This document shows positions 37,078 through 45,861 of a DNA stretch of 64,000 bases, in pieces. The notes under the pieces are model-generated. The model was not told the DNA's origin and made no database searches. It saw only the letters and a list, made by a program, of their open reading frames with translations. A program made the translations under genes and the position numbers. The stretch's first letter is position 1, and the number at the start of each line of letters is the position of its first letter. Source of the stretch: Aliivibrio wodanis (GTDB lineage: Bacteria; Pseudomonadota; Gammaproteobacteria; Enterobacterales; Vibrionaceae); NCBI GenBank assembly GCA_000953695.1, contig LN554846.1, positions 1,302,001 through 1,366,000 of the forward strand. Direction: 5' to 3'.

Positions 37078-37499
37078 ATGCCTGCCGTATATGTGCAGTA
37101 ATTGAAACTAGCGCATGATCGGTACTGAATTGGTCAATATCGAATCTTGGATTCACAATGTGCTGATCTGTTACTGTGTAATCAATGACTTCTAAAATAT
37201 TGCCCGAAAATGAGCTATCAAATTCGTTAGACAGCAGGATGTAATCCAATACCGAGCCTTTTGCTCCGTAATAATGGGTACTTACTCGTTCTTCCAATAA
37301 ATCTGCGCCTTTTAACCCACAGTAAATATCCCAACTGTCTTTTAGTATAAATCGCGCTAAATAATCAGTACTAAATTTATCAAAGCGTAATGAATGAGAA
37401 AGTAATCCTTTAAATTCATCATGAAACAAAGGTTTATTAAAATCGCCCATTACAATTACAGGCTGGTTTGATTCTTTACGCTGTTGAATTATATGGTTA
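37076..37499 (-). pseudogene. 3' part of IS-split endonuclease/exonuclease/phosphatase gene
   Basis: The C-terminal portion (about 138 codons) of the EEP-family gene whose 5' part is at 38513-39118. It contains VIVMGDFNKP, the metal-binding DFN motif, and FSTDHALVSITAHIR, the catalytic DH motif, near the end. Removing the IS element and one copy of the 8-base duplication joins it in frame to the other piece (EANILHNH then IIQQRKESN), so the break is due to transposition alone. A start codon inside it (37450) would give only a fragment lacking the first catalytic half. Confidence 0.88.
37492..37499. repeat. Target-site duplication, left copy
   Basis: TATGGTTA directly before the left inverted repeat; the identical 8 bases follow the right end at 38518-38525. 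Eight-base AT-rich duplications are usual for IS1595-family elements. Confidence 0.92.
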
Positions 37500-38517
37500 C
37501 CTGATTACCACTTAAACTCAGCTTATTAGACTACACTTAAAGTGAAGCGAAAAATGAGGTGGTTATCATGGCTAAAAATAAAGTCCAATTTCAAAAAAGT
37601 ATTTCAATACATGGGTTTATTTCACAGTTAGGTACTGAAGAACAATGCCGTAAACGACTGTTCGATATGCGATGGCCTGCTGGTTATCGATGTGATAATT
37701 GCGGTCATGATAAATACTGCGAACTTAAATCAAGGCAGCTTTTCCAATGTAACCTGTGCCACTACCAAGGCTCATTAACTTCTGGAACCTTGTTTTCCGC
37801 GTCAAAATTGCCATTAAACATATGGTTTTTAGCTATTTATCTCATCACTCAAGAGAAGAATGGCATTTCAGCATTAGAGCTTTCTCGACAGCTTGGTATT
37901 TCTTATAACGCGGCATGGCGTATGAAACATAAACTAATGCAAGCTATGAAGGAACGAGACGATGAAACACAATTGAATGGTTACATTCAACTAGATGATG
38001 TTTATTGGGGAGGCGTTCAACGTGGCACTCGTGGTAGAGGGGCAAAAGGAAAACGTCCTTTCGTAGCGGCGGTATCTATGAATGGCGAAGGACATCCAAT
38101 AAGTATGCGATTTAGTGTTGTGACTGGCTTTAAAATCAAAGAACTAACGAGTTGGGCAAAAGCGCATTTAACGCCAAAATCACTGGTTATCTCTGATGGT
38201 TTAGCTTGCTTTAAAGGCGTTGAGAAAGCCGATGTGTTTCACCATGCTATTGTTACAGGTGGCGGAGCTGATTGCGTTAAATTACCCTACTTTCAGTGGG
38301 TCAACACCATGATTAGTAATGTAAAAAACTCAATGCATGGGACTTACCATGCAATAAACAAGAAACACCTTCCTCGTTATTTGGGAGAGTTTTGTTTTAA
38401 GTTCAATAGGCGCTTCAATCTTGAAAAGATGCTTGATCAGCTTATTTACTCAAGTATTCAAACTGCACCGATGCCAGAGCGGTTGCTTAAGCTAGCTGAG
38501 TCTCGATGGTAATCAGG
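37500..38517 (+). mobile_element. IS1595-family insertion sequence, complete, 1018 bp
   Basis: The ends are perfect 11-base inverted repeats: CCTGATTACCA at 37500-37510 and TGGTAATCAGG at 38507-38517. Flanking 8-base direct repeats TATGGTTA are intact. One transposase gene fills the element and its stop codon lies within the right repeat. Identity of both repeats and both duplications and the open transposase frame indicate a recent, probably still active insertion. Confidence 0.93.
37568..38512 (+). CDS. IS1595-family (ISXO2-like) DDE transposase
   Basis: A 314-residue transposase. An N-terminal zinc ribbon has paired cysteines in YRCDNCGHDKYC and FQCNLCHYQG (about residues 37-66). A helix-turn-helix segment contains SALELSRQLGISYNAAWRMKH. 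The DDE-type ISXO2 core includes QLDDVYWGG (about 143-151), VISDGLACF and the conserved stretch VNTMISNVKNSMHGTYHAI. ATG 37568 has an AGGTGG site upstream. The stop lies in the right inverted repeat. Confidence 0.93.
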   Translation: MAKNKVQFQKSISIHGFISQLGTEEQCRKRLFDMRWPAGYRCDNCGHDKYCELKSRQLFQCNLCHYQGSLTSGTLFSASKLPLNIWFLAIYLITQEKNGISALELSRQLGISYNAAWRMKHKLMQAMKERDDETQLNGYIQLDDVYWGGVQRGTRGRGAKGKRPFVAAVSMNGEGHPISMRFSVVTGFKIKELTSWAKAHLTPKSLVISDGLACFKGVEKADVFHHAIVTGGGADCVKLPYFQWVNTMISNVKNSMHGTYHAINKKHLPRYLGEFCFKFNRRFNLEKMLDQLIYSSIQTAPMPERLLKLAESRW

Positions 38518-39118
38518 TATGGTTATGTAGAATATTCGCTTCTAATCCACGTTGTGCAGTAGAAAGCCAAGATCCTAGCTGTTCATCATGAAGTTGATGA
38601 AGAGGTGAGCTGTTGACGTCATCCGTTACATTACTAACTTCTGGCTCTTTAGGGCGCTGAGATTTGAAGTGCACCACATAACAGTCAGTAATCCCAAGAT
38701 GAGGCAGTTCAATAGAGGCATGGACTGGTATGCGATTAAATTCAAACTCAATCCCAAAGCGAGATAATTGAGCTTGTTCGGCAATCACTGGTTGAGCATT
38801 TAGAATTGGGTAACGTGAAGCAAAGGCAACAACAGGAGAGTTGAAAACATAACCATCTTCAGATTCTGGCTCATCGACAGTGGCAAAATATGAATAACCA
38901 AGTTCGTTCACTAAAGCCTCTAAAGCGTTTGGACTAAAGACTTCTTGAAACCCAATCACATCAGAGTTTAACGCCGTGATCTTATCCTTAAACCAGCCCT
39001 GTTTCTTCAGCCATTCATCTTGAGTTAGTATATTTTCAAAATCGTAATACGCATTAGGTGGCTCAACAAAGTTGAACATATTGATGGTGGTAAACGTTAG
39101 GCTTTCAGGAGATGGCAA
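38513..39118 (-). pseudogene. 5' part of IS-split endonuclease/exonuclease/phosphatase gene
   Basis: The first 200 codons of an EEP-family hydrolase. The first strand is LTFTTINMFNFVEPP, the metal-binding Glu is in DVIGFQEVFSP (about 55-65), and the conserved His is in CYVVHFKSQRP. The frame enters the IS and stops after two element-derived codons. The start appears to be a TTG at 39118 without a clear ribosome binding site, since the next ATG would cut the first core strand. Intact homologues are expected to be about 338 residues. The substrate (nucleic acid or phosphoester) is unknown; the protein is presumably lost. Confidence 0.88.
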
Positions 39119-39302
39119 ATTAGATACTCATGTTGTTATTATCGATGGAATCGACGTTTATTAAATAAAGTATAACAGCATGAAGTAAGGTCAACACCTG
39201 CTAATAGTTTTAAGTTTAAAAGCTTATAAAAGTACATAGTTTCTCTCCCAGATGGTATAAAAGGGGTATCGTCTTCTCTATCCATCAAACAAGTTGATAT
39301 TT

Positions 39303-40547
39303 ATGCGTATTTTACATACTTCTGATTGGCACCTAGGTCAAAATTTCTTCACAAAAAGCCGCCGTAATGAGCATCAAAAATTCATTAGCTGGCTACTTGA
39401 ACAAGTCCAAGAAAATGCCATTAATGCGGTTATCATTGCCGGAGATGTATTTGATACGGGCGCGCCACCAAGTTACGCGCGTGAAATGTACAACCAGTTT
39501 GTGGTGGAGATGAACAAAGTAAACTGCGAATTGATCGTGCTTGGTGGAAATCATGATTCTGTGTCGACACTCAATGAATCAAAACAACTGTTAGCACATT
39601 TAAACGCACGAGTAATTGCTAATACCAATGATGATTTATCGACTCAATTATTAACACTCCCAAACAGTGACGGTTCTGTCGGTGCTATTTTATGCGCGGT
39701 TCCGTTTATACGGCCACGTGACGTTGTCACTAGTGTGGCGGGCTCAACGGGTGTAGAGAAGCAACAAGCACTCGGCGAAGCGATCAAGCAGCATTATCAT
39801 CAACTGTATCAAAAAGCGCTAGAACTAAGATCTGAGTTAGATCTTGATGTACCTATTATTGCTACGGGTCACTTGACGGCACTTGGTGTTAAACAATCAG
39901 ATTCAGTTCGTGATATCTACATTGGCACATTGGATGGCTTTGCTGCCGATGGTTTTCCGCCTGCTGATTACATCGCATTAGGTCATATTCACCGCCCGCA
40001 ATTGGTGGCTAAATCTGATCATATTCGCTATTCAGGCTCGCCAATCCCATTAAGTTTTGATGAGCTTAAATCTCAAAAACAAGTGGTGATGGTTGAGTTT
40101 AATAAAGCGAGCCTAACTCAAATCACACCGATTAATGTCCCTATGTTTCAACAAATGAAGGCATTAAAAGGCGATTTAGAGACAATAGAGCAAGAATTAG
40201 CGCAATTTAAAGAGTGCGAAGAAACTACGTGGTTATGCATTGAAGTCGAAGTTCAAGATTACTTATCCGATCTACAACAACGCATTCAGGCACTAACTCA
40301 AGATCTTAATGTTGAGGTGTTGCAACTGCGTCGAGCGAGAAACCGCAGTGAACAAACCTTAGCGCAAGAAAAAACAGAAACGCTAGCGGAGTTAACGCCT
40401 TTTGATGTGTTTACTAAACGTATAGAGCAAGAGACGTTTGAAACAGAAAAAGAGCAGCAACGCGCAGAACGAATGACAACCAAGTTTAAGCAGATTTTGT
40501 CAGAAGTTGAACATAAAGATACCGATTTACAAGAAGGTGATGCATGA
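39303..40547 (+). CDS. sbcD: Nuclease SbcCD subunit D
   Basis: A 414-residue Mre11-type metallophosphoesterase with 3'-5' exonuclease and hairpin endonuclease activity, partner of SbcC. Phosphoesterase motifs in order: ILHTSDWHLGQ (about 3-13), IIAGDVFDTGAPPSYAR (about 49-65), LGGNHDS, ATGHLTALG and ALGHIHRPQ (about 222-230). The C-terminal part is helical, for SbcC binding. ATG 39303 gives the family N-terminus MRILHTSDWH. It overlaps sbcC by four bases (ATGA). Confidence 0.95.
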   Translation: MRILHTSDWHLGQNFFTKSRRNEHQKFISWLLEQVQENAINAVIIAGDVFDTGAPPSYAREMYNQFVVEMNKVNCELIVLGGNHDSVSTLNESKQLLAHLNARVIANTNDDLSTQLLTLPNSDGSVGAILCAVPFIRPRDVVTSVAGSTGVEKQQALGEAIKQHYHQLYQKALELRSELDLDVPIIATGHLTALGVKQSDSVRDIYIGTLDGFAADGFPPADYIALGHIHRPQLVAKSDHIRYSGSPIPLSFDELKSQKQVVMVEFNKASLTQITPINVPMFQQMKALKGDLETIEQELAQFKECEETTWLCIEVEVQDYLSDLQQRIQALTQDLNVEVLQLRRARNRSEQTLAQEKTETLAELTPFDVFTKRIEQETFETEKEQQRAERMTTKFKQILSEVEHKDTDLQEGDA

Positions 40548-43500
40548 GAATTTTAAGCCTAAGTTTTTTAAATTTAAACTCACTAAAAGGTGAGTGGAAA
40601 ATTGATTTCTCAACGTCGCCTTTTGCTGAAAACGGATTGTTTGCGATTACTGGCCCAACAGGTGCGGGTAAAACGACGATTTTAGATGCGATCTGTTTGG
40701 CGCTTTATCATAAGACCCCTCGACTGGGTGGTATCTCAACCTCAAGCAATGAGATCATGACGCGTGGTACAGCGGAGTGTTCGGCGGAAGTCGAGTTTGA
40801 AGTAAAAGGCAAAGCGTATCGTGCGTTTTGGAGTCAGCGTCGCTCTCGTGGCAAGATCGATGGTAATTTACAATCAGCCACCGTTGAGCTTGCTGAAGTC
40901 GATTCTGAAAAAGTATTAGCAACGCAAGTCAAAAAGAAAGATGAGCTAATCAACTCGATTACTGGTCTTGATTTCTCTCGATTTACAAAATCCATGATGC
41001 TTTCTCAAGGTCAATTTGCGGCGTTTTTAAATGCTGATGCGAATGATCGCGCCGGTTTATTAGAAGAGCTAACGGGTACTGAGATTTACGGTCAGATCTC
41101 TGAAAAAGTGCATGAGCATTACACCGCATCAAAGCAGAAATTAGCCGAGCTTAAAGCGAAAGCAGAAGGGGTTGAACTGCTTTCTGAAGAAGATAAGCAA
41201 GCGTTAATCGATGAGCAAGTTGAACTGCAAACGAATCAAAAACAACAGCAAGCTCAACTAGCAGAATGGCAAGCACATGTTGAGTGGTGGATTGCAGATG
41301 CAAAAAATCAACAGCAGTGGCAGCAAGCTACTGAAAATAACCAGTTCGCGTTAGATAAAGAAAAACAAGCCAGCGCTCAATTGCACCGCTTGGCACAAAG
41401 TGAGCCAGCAGAAAAACTACGTACGCCATATCAATTATGGCAAGAAGCACAAACTCGCTTTGAAGAGTTGGTTAAAGAATTAAAGACGACTGAGCAATCT
41501 CACCAACAAAAGACCTGTGATAAAAAAGCACTTGAGTCTCATGTTACACAGCTAAAACAAGAGCTTGATACTATTAAAGGTGAGAGTAAAACATTAGAAA
41601 ACTTAATTAATGATTCGGTGCAACCGTTAGATACTGCGATTGCTCAACTGACTCAACAATCTCAAGAGAAGCAGCACCAAATCGCAAACCTTACTGCGCG
41701 TCTTGAGGATGGTAATAAAAAACAACAAGGTCTAACAGCAACATTATCTGACATAACAGAGAAACTTTCTTTATTGGCCAATTATGTTGAAGAGCATAAA
41801 GCTGATCTGCAAATTGAACGTTATTTAGGTCAGTGGAAGCACCAAGTTAGCCATATTCTACAACAAGATAAAGATACAGCCTCTTTAGATGGTCAATTGA
41901 CATCAGCGAATGCAGCGCTAGAGACTCTGCTTGATGCTATCAACAAAAAAGAAGCAGAATTAAATCAAGCTCAAATTATGGTGAATAACGAAATAGAAGC
42001 GACGAAGTGCGCAGAGCTTGAATTACAACAATGGCAAGATAAAGGGTCAGAAGCACAACTGACTGAGCAGATAACTGCACTAACGACTCGTCATCAATAC
42101 CGTGTTGAATTAACTCATACTAATAATGAGTATTTACGAGCGACAAAAGAGCTGAAAATGTTTGCCACTGTGCAGAAAACACAAGCGAATGACATTGAAA
42201 AATTGGATGTGCAGCGTACTGAACTAGCGACTCAGTTTAAGCAACAAGAACAGCAAGTCATCGATTTAACTACCTTAATCGAGCAAGAAGGCGAGTTAGC
42301 AAAATATCGAGCAGAATTAGCAAAAGATCAAGATTGTCCGTTGTGTGGTTCAACGCATCATCCACTATTAGATCAAGCTCAATTGCTTGATTTGAGCGTG
42401 ACAATACAACGTAAAAAAGAAGCCGAGCAAAAACGCGTAGAGATTGTCGAGCAAGGTAAATCAGTACGTGAACAATTAGATTCGCTTAAAATAAAACAAG
42501 ATCATTGCCAATCTCAATCAGTGCAGTGGCAACAAACGGTTGAATCCACGCAAAAGCAATGGTCTACGTTATTAGAAACAACGCAACTCACTCTAATCTT
42601 AGGTGATACTGATTCGATTAATCAGTTCATTAGTGAGTGTGAAGCCTCTTTATCTACGCTTAATGAGCAAGCAAAGCAATTACGCCAAGCGGGTGATAAG
42701 GTTCGAGTGCAACAAAACCAATTACAACAAGTTCAGCATCGTCTTGACGCTGTCACTGCGGCGTTAAATTTTGATCGTCAATCACACCAAACGGCGCTTC
42801 AACAGCAACAAGATAACAATCAAAAAAGAGAACAGCTGCAATTGCGTCAAACGGAACTTAAGCAGCAGTTGGTCACCGAAATGGAGCAAGCAGGCTTTAA
42901 TGCACCAGAGTTGACTCAAATTACCTCTTGGTTTGTACAAAAAGAGCAAGATTTACAACAAATTCAGGAAAAAATCACACAGCAGCAAGTGCAAACTCAA
43001 CAACAGCAAACGCTACAAAGTGATCACGCTCATTTAGCCGAGCAATTGGTTGAATTGAACACTCAACAGCAACAATCTCAAACTGAAATGTCAGCATTAA
43101 CAACAGAGTTAGAGAAGCAACAAGCAAAACGTATTGAGTTGTTTGGAACACAAGAGATCAAAACAGCGCGCTTTATGATGAGTGAGAAATTGTCAATTTC
43201 AGAGCAAACGTATGATGTTGAGCAACAGAAATTACAAGCATTAGTACAAGACCTTGCGGCTTTAGATGGTAAGTTGAATAGTCTTAAAGAGAGTTATTTA
43301 AGTTGTGAAAAACTATCGGTAGATCGTTCTGATGTATGGAAAGGCGCTTTATTACAAAGTCCGTTTGAAACGCTTGAGTTATTCCAAGCGGCATTGATTT
43401 CAGAAGAAGATCGCCAACACCTATTAAGCTTAAAAGCTGAAATACAACAAGCGATTGAGAGAACTGGCGCTTTGCTAGAGAGTGCACAGCAAATCAAAGA

Positions 43501-44233
43501 ACACCATTATCAAGTACCAAAAGCAGTTGAATGGCAATTAATGCCAAAAGAAGCGGTTGAGGCTGAGTTAGCTCAAGTGAAATCTCAATCTGAAACATTA
43601 GTGAAGCGAGAGGGTGAAATAGCTCAAGCATTGCGTTCAGATGGCGAGCGTAAAACTAATCAAAAAGCCTTGTTTGAAGCAATAGAGGCGTATCAATCTG
43701 AATACGATGATATTCAATATCTGCATTCATTAATTGGTTCACAAAAAGGGGATAAATTCCGTAAATTTGCCCAAGGATTAACGTTAGAGAACTTGGTGTA
43801 TTTAGCCAATAAGCAGTTAACTCGTTTGCATGGTCGCTATGAACTTAAACGCAAAGCCAGTGATGGTCTAGAATTACAAGTAGTAGATACGTGGCAGGGT
43901 GATGTAGTTCGTGATACTAAAACCTTGTCTGGCGGTGAGAGTTTTCTTGTTAGTTTGGCTCTGGCTTTGGCGCTTTCTGATTTAGTCAGTCACAAAACAA
44001 GTATTGATTCACTGTTCTTAGATGAAGGATTTGGTACGCTAGACAGTGAAACATTAGACATGGCGCTTGATGCGTTAGATAACTTAAATGCATCAGGAAA
44101 AATGATCGGTGTGATAAGCCATATTGAAGCGATGAAAGAACGTATTCTAGTACAAATAAAAGTCACCAAACGCAGTGGTTTAGGCGTGAGTGAACTAGAA
44201 AAACAATATAAAAAGTCAGTTAAATGTATATAG
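40544..44233 (+). CDS. sbcC: Nuclease SbcCD subunit C (SMC-like ATPase)
   Basis: A 1229-residue Rad50-type ATPase that with SbcD opens DNA hairpins and palindromes and processes ends. Walker A GPTGAGKTTILDAICLALYH is at about 38-57. Two very long glutamine-rich coiled coils flank the zinc hook CPLCGSTHHP (about residues 597-606). The ABC signature is LSGGESFLVSLALALALSDL and Walker B is DSLFLDEGFGTLDSE near 1160. It is somewhat longer than E. coli SbcC (1048), the extra length being in the coiled coils. Confidence 0.95.
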   Translation: MRILSLSFLNLNSLKGEWKIDFSTSPFAENGLFAITGPTGAGKTTILDAICLALYHKTPRLGGISTSSNEIMTRGTAECSAEVEFEVKGKAYRAFWSQRRSRGKIDGNLQSATVELAEVDSEKVLATQVKKKDELINSITGLDFSRFTKSMMLSQGQFAAFLNADANDRAGLLEELTGTEIYGQISEKVHEHYTASKQKLAELKAKAEGVELLSEEDKQALIDEQVELQTNQKQQQAQLAEWQAHVEWWIADAKNQQQWQQATENNQFALDKEKQASAQLHRLAQSEPAEKLRTPYQLWQEAQTRFEELVKELKTTEQSHQQKTCDKKALESHVTQLKQELDTIKGESKTLENLINDSVQPLDTAIAQLTQQSQEKQHQIANLTARLEDGNKKQQGLTATLSDITEKLSLLANYVEEHKADLQIERYLGQWKHQVSHILQQDKDTASLDGQLTSANAALETLLDAINKKEAELNQAQIMVNNEIEATKCAELELQQWQDKGSEAQLTEQITALTTRHQYRVELTHTNNEYLRATKELKMFATVQKTQANDIEKLDVQRTELATQFKQQEQQVIDLTTLIEQEGELAKYRAELAKDQDCPLCGSTHHPLLDQAQLLDLSVTIQRKKEAEQKRVEIVEQGKSVREQLDSLKIKQDHCQSQSVQWQQTVESTQKQWSTLLETTQLTLILGDTDSINQFISECEASLSTLNEQAKQLRQAGDKVRVQQNQLQQVQHRLDAVTAALNFDRQSHQTALQQQQDNNQKREQLQLRQTELKQQLVTEMEQAGFNAPELTQITSWFVQKEQDLQQIQEKITQQQVQTQQQQTLQSDHAHLAEQLVELNTQQQQSQTEMSALTTELEKQQAKRIELFGTQEIKTARFMMSEKLSISEQTYDVEQQKLQALVQDLAALDGKLNSLKESYLSCEKLSVDRSDVWKGALLQSPFETLELFQAALISEEDRQHLLSLKAEIQQAIERTGALLESAQQIKEHHYQVPKAVEWQLMPKEAVEAELAQVKSQSETLVKREGEIAQALRSDGERKTNQKALFEAIEAYQSEYDDIQYLHSLIGSQKGDKFRKFAQGLTLENLVYLANKQLTRLHGRYELKRKASDGLELQVVDTWQGDVVRDTKTLSGGESFLVSLALALALSDLVSHKTSIDSLFLDEGFGTLDSETLDMALDALDNLNASGKMIGVISHIEAMKERILVQIKVTKRSGLGVSELEKQYKKSVKCI

Positions 44234-44262
44234 CTCATAGTCAGCAGTAAAAGGAAATTAAA

Positions 44263-44748
44263 ATGAGTAAGAATAAACGCGAAGTAACACTACGTTTTCT
44301 AGCTGAACCTGGTGATGTAAACTTTGGTGGTAAAGTTCACGGTGGTGCGGTAATGAAATGGGTCGATTTAGCTGCCTATGCGTGTTCTGCTGGGTGGAGT
44401 GGTAAATATTGTATTACCGCTTATGCTGGTGGTATTCGTTTTGTTCAGCCTATTCATGTGGGTAACCTTGTTGAGGTGACGGGTAAAGTTATTTATACCG
44501 GAAAATCATCAATGCACATTGCTATTGATGTGCAAGCCAGTGATCCAAAAGAATTAGAAAATAGATTAACGACTCACTGTATTGTCATTATGGTTGCCGT
44601 TGATGAACATGGTAAACCAACAGAAGTACCTGAGTGGATCCCTCAAACCAAAGAAGATATTCATTTACGCGAATCAGCCATCAGATTGATGAATATGCGT
44701 AAAGAGATTGGCGAAGAGATGGAAGCACACGTTAAGTATTTAAAATAA
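44263..44748 (+). CDS. Hotdog-fold acyl-CoA thioesterase (YciA/BACH type)
   Basis: A 161-residue cytosolic thioesterase that hydrolyses acyl-CoA. The HotDog_ACOT motif is DVNFGGKVHGGAVMKWVDLA at about 18-37, with the active-site region NFGG...HGG and the later GGIRFVQPIHVGNLVEV. The charged C-terminal helix (IRLMNMRKEIGEEMEAH) may help oligomerise. It starts about 30 bases after sbcC with an AAGGAAAT site, so may be cotranscribed. Chain-length preference is not visible. Confidence 0.88.
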   Translation: MSKNKREVTLRFLAEPGDVNFGGKVHGGAVMKWVDLAAYACSAGWSGKYCITAYAGGIRFVQPIHVGNLVEVTGKVIYTGKSSMHIAIDVQASDPKELENRLTTHCIVIMVAVDEHGKPTEVPEWIPQTKEDIHLRESAIRLMNMRKEIGEEMEAHVKYLK

Positions 44749-44916
44749 CGCTATATTTCTCATTAATCTTTATCTACGCAATATATCTTCACTTTAGTTA
44801 TTCTTAGTGGTGGTTTATTGCGTATTTTTCTTTTATGACGTAGATGTAGGCATAAAATTTACTTTGTTGTGTATTAAGATAATAAAACATACACAGTAAG
44901 ATAGAGGCACATGTTA

Positions 44917-45348
44917 ATGACATCATTACCCGACGAAAATCAAAAGCGTTTTGTTGCAATCTTAAATAAAAAAATGGATCTAGGGCGTACGCTTAATGTA
45001 CTAGGCCATATTAGTGTTGGCTTGTCTGATTTGCTTGAAGAACAAGATGCGACATATGTTGACTATCATGATAGCGATAGAGCTCTTCACCCTAATGTTT
45101 CTCATTATCCATTTATTGCTTTAAAGGCTGATAACTCAAATAAAATAAGAAAAGTACGTGAGCAAGCGATAGAGCTTGGTATTACGTTTACTGATTTTAC
45201 CCATACAATGGTTGACGGTGGTTCAACGGTTCAACAGAAAATAACCAGTGAAACGAAAGATGAAGATTTTGAATACCTTGGTATTTGTTTATTTGGAAAT
45301 ACAGAAACCATTAAAGCAATAACAAAGAAATTCAGTTTGTATAAATAA
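44917..45348 (+). CDS. DUF2000 family protein
   Basis: A 143-residue soluble protein of the DUF2000 family, which has a peptidyl-tRNA-hydrolase-like fold and no assigned function. It contains ILNKKMDLGRTLNVLGHISVG at about 14-34 and ends with LGICLFGNTETIKAITKKFS. The ATG at 44917 is preferred to that at 44911 because the AGAGG site is then nine bases away rather than three. It is followed by the long leader of the TyrP-like genes; no clear terminator separates them. Confidence 0.78.
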   Translation: MTSLPDENQKRFVAILNKKMDLGRTLNVLGHISVGLSDLLEEQDATYVDYHDSDRALHPNVSHYPFIALKADNSNKIRKVREQAIELGITFTDFTHTMVDGGSTVQQKITSETKDEDFEYLGICLFGNTETIKAITKKFSLYK

Positions 45349-45452
45349 GGTGGTGGTTATGGTGATTGTCTGCGCTTATCGTTTAAAAAGTAAGAAATGG
45401 ATAAATAACCTAGTTGAGAAAGAAGCATAGGAAAAACTTGTACTTTAAGGGG

Positions 45453-45480
45453 TTGCATTGACAACCTCATTATATAGAAT
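45453..45480 (+). promoter_or_regulatory. Probable promoter of the TyrP-like gene pair
   Basis: TTGCAT (45453-45458), 16-base gap, TAGAAT (45475-45480). The transcript would begin near 45487 and carry about 375 bases before the first permease, starting with hairpin CGAACTA/TAGTTCG at 45485-45506. Confidence 0.45.
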
Positions 45481-45559
45481 GGATCGAACTATCTATTGGT
45501 AGTTCGTTCAGTAAAGGACTTATTGACGTTTTTATAAAATGGAATGTGACTAATTAGGA

Positions 45560-45577
45560 TGTACACATGATTTTCCA
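45560..45577 (+). promoter_or_regulatory. TyrR-box-like sequence
   Basis: TGTACA-CATGAT-TTTCCA matches the TyrR box TGTAAA-N6-TTTACA at 10 of 12 positions, keeping the G and C spaced 14 apart. It lies downstream of the proposed promoter and overlaps the start codon of the leader peptide, so repression would be by blocking elongation or an alternative promoter. Tentative. Confidence 0.35.
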
Positions 45578-45731
45578 ACTAACATCAGGCCCATTATTAG
45601 AGCCTACAGAAGGTTCACCACACGCTACTTGCTCTACATCGACAGCAATTACTTTTCCACGCTTCCTTTCGTTTCAGTTTCTCGCGTCTCGCTTCCTCTC
45701 GTACTTTCGATTTCTCCGTTTTTATTCGTAA
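45567..45731 (+). CDS. Phe-rich putative leader peptide before tyrP-like gene
   Basis: A 54-codon open frame starting seven bases after a good AGGA site. The first 29 residues (MIFQLTSGPLLEPTEGSPHA...) are ordinary. Residues 30-54 (FPRFLSFQFLASRFLSYFRF then LRFYS) hold eight Phe and two Tyr. It ends 130 bases before the first TyrP-like permease. Its final codons, CGTTTTTATTCG at 45717-45728, are exactly complementary to CGAATAAAAACG at 45839-45850, which abuts the permease ribosome binding site. This looks like a regulatory peptide whose translation state controls the permease. It is not a recognised leader family, and the region could instead be non-coding. Confidence 0.5.
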   Translation: MIFQLTSGPLLEPTEGSPHATCSTSTAITFPRFLSFQFLASRFLSYFRFLRFYS

Positions 45732-45850
45732 TTAATCAGTTCTAACTTCAACCGTTTGCCCTTATTTGTGGTGTATTTTTACGCGCGTTGAATTTGAAAA
45801 GCTAAAACTAAAAATAAACTAGAACGAAAGTTCAAACTCGAATAAAAACG
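45717..45850 (+). promoter_or_regulatory. Possible ribosome-site-sequestering RNA structure of tyrP-like leader
   Basis: Perfect 12-base complementarity between 45717-45728 and 45839-45850, the right arm touching the AAGGA site at 45851. Two competing or nested elements lie inside: GTTCTA (45739-45744) with TAGAAC (45820-45825), and a compact GAAC-GAAA-GTTC tetraloop hairpin (45822-45833). No T run follows, so a translational rather than transcriptional switch is suggested. Confidence 0.45.
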
Positions 45851-45861
45851 AAGGAACAATT

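Noticed and set aside
45359-45430. 23-codon frame after the DUF2000 gene (MVIVCAYRLKSKKW...)
   Set aside because: Short, basic and without family features. The upstream GGTGG could be chance, and it lies before the promoter of the next transcript.
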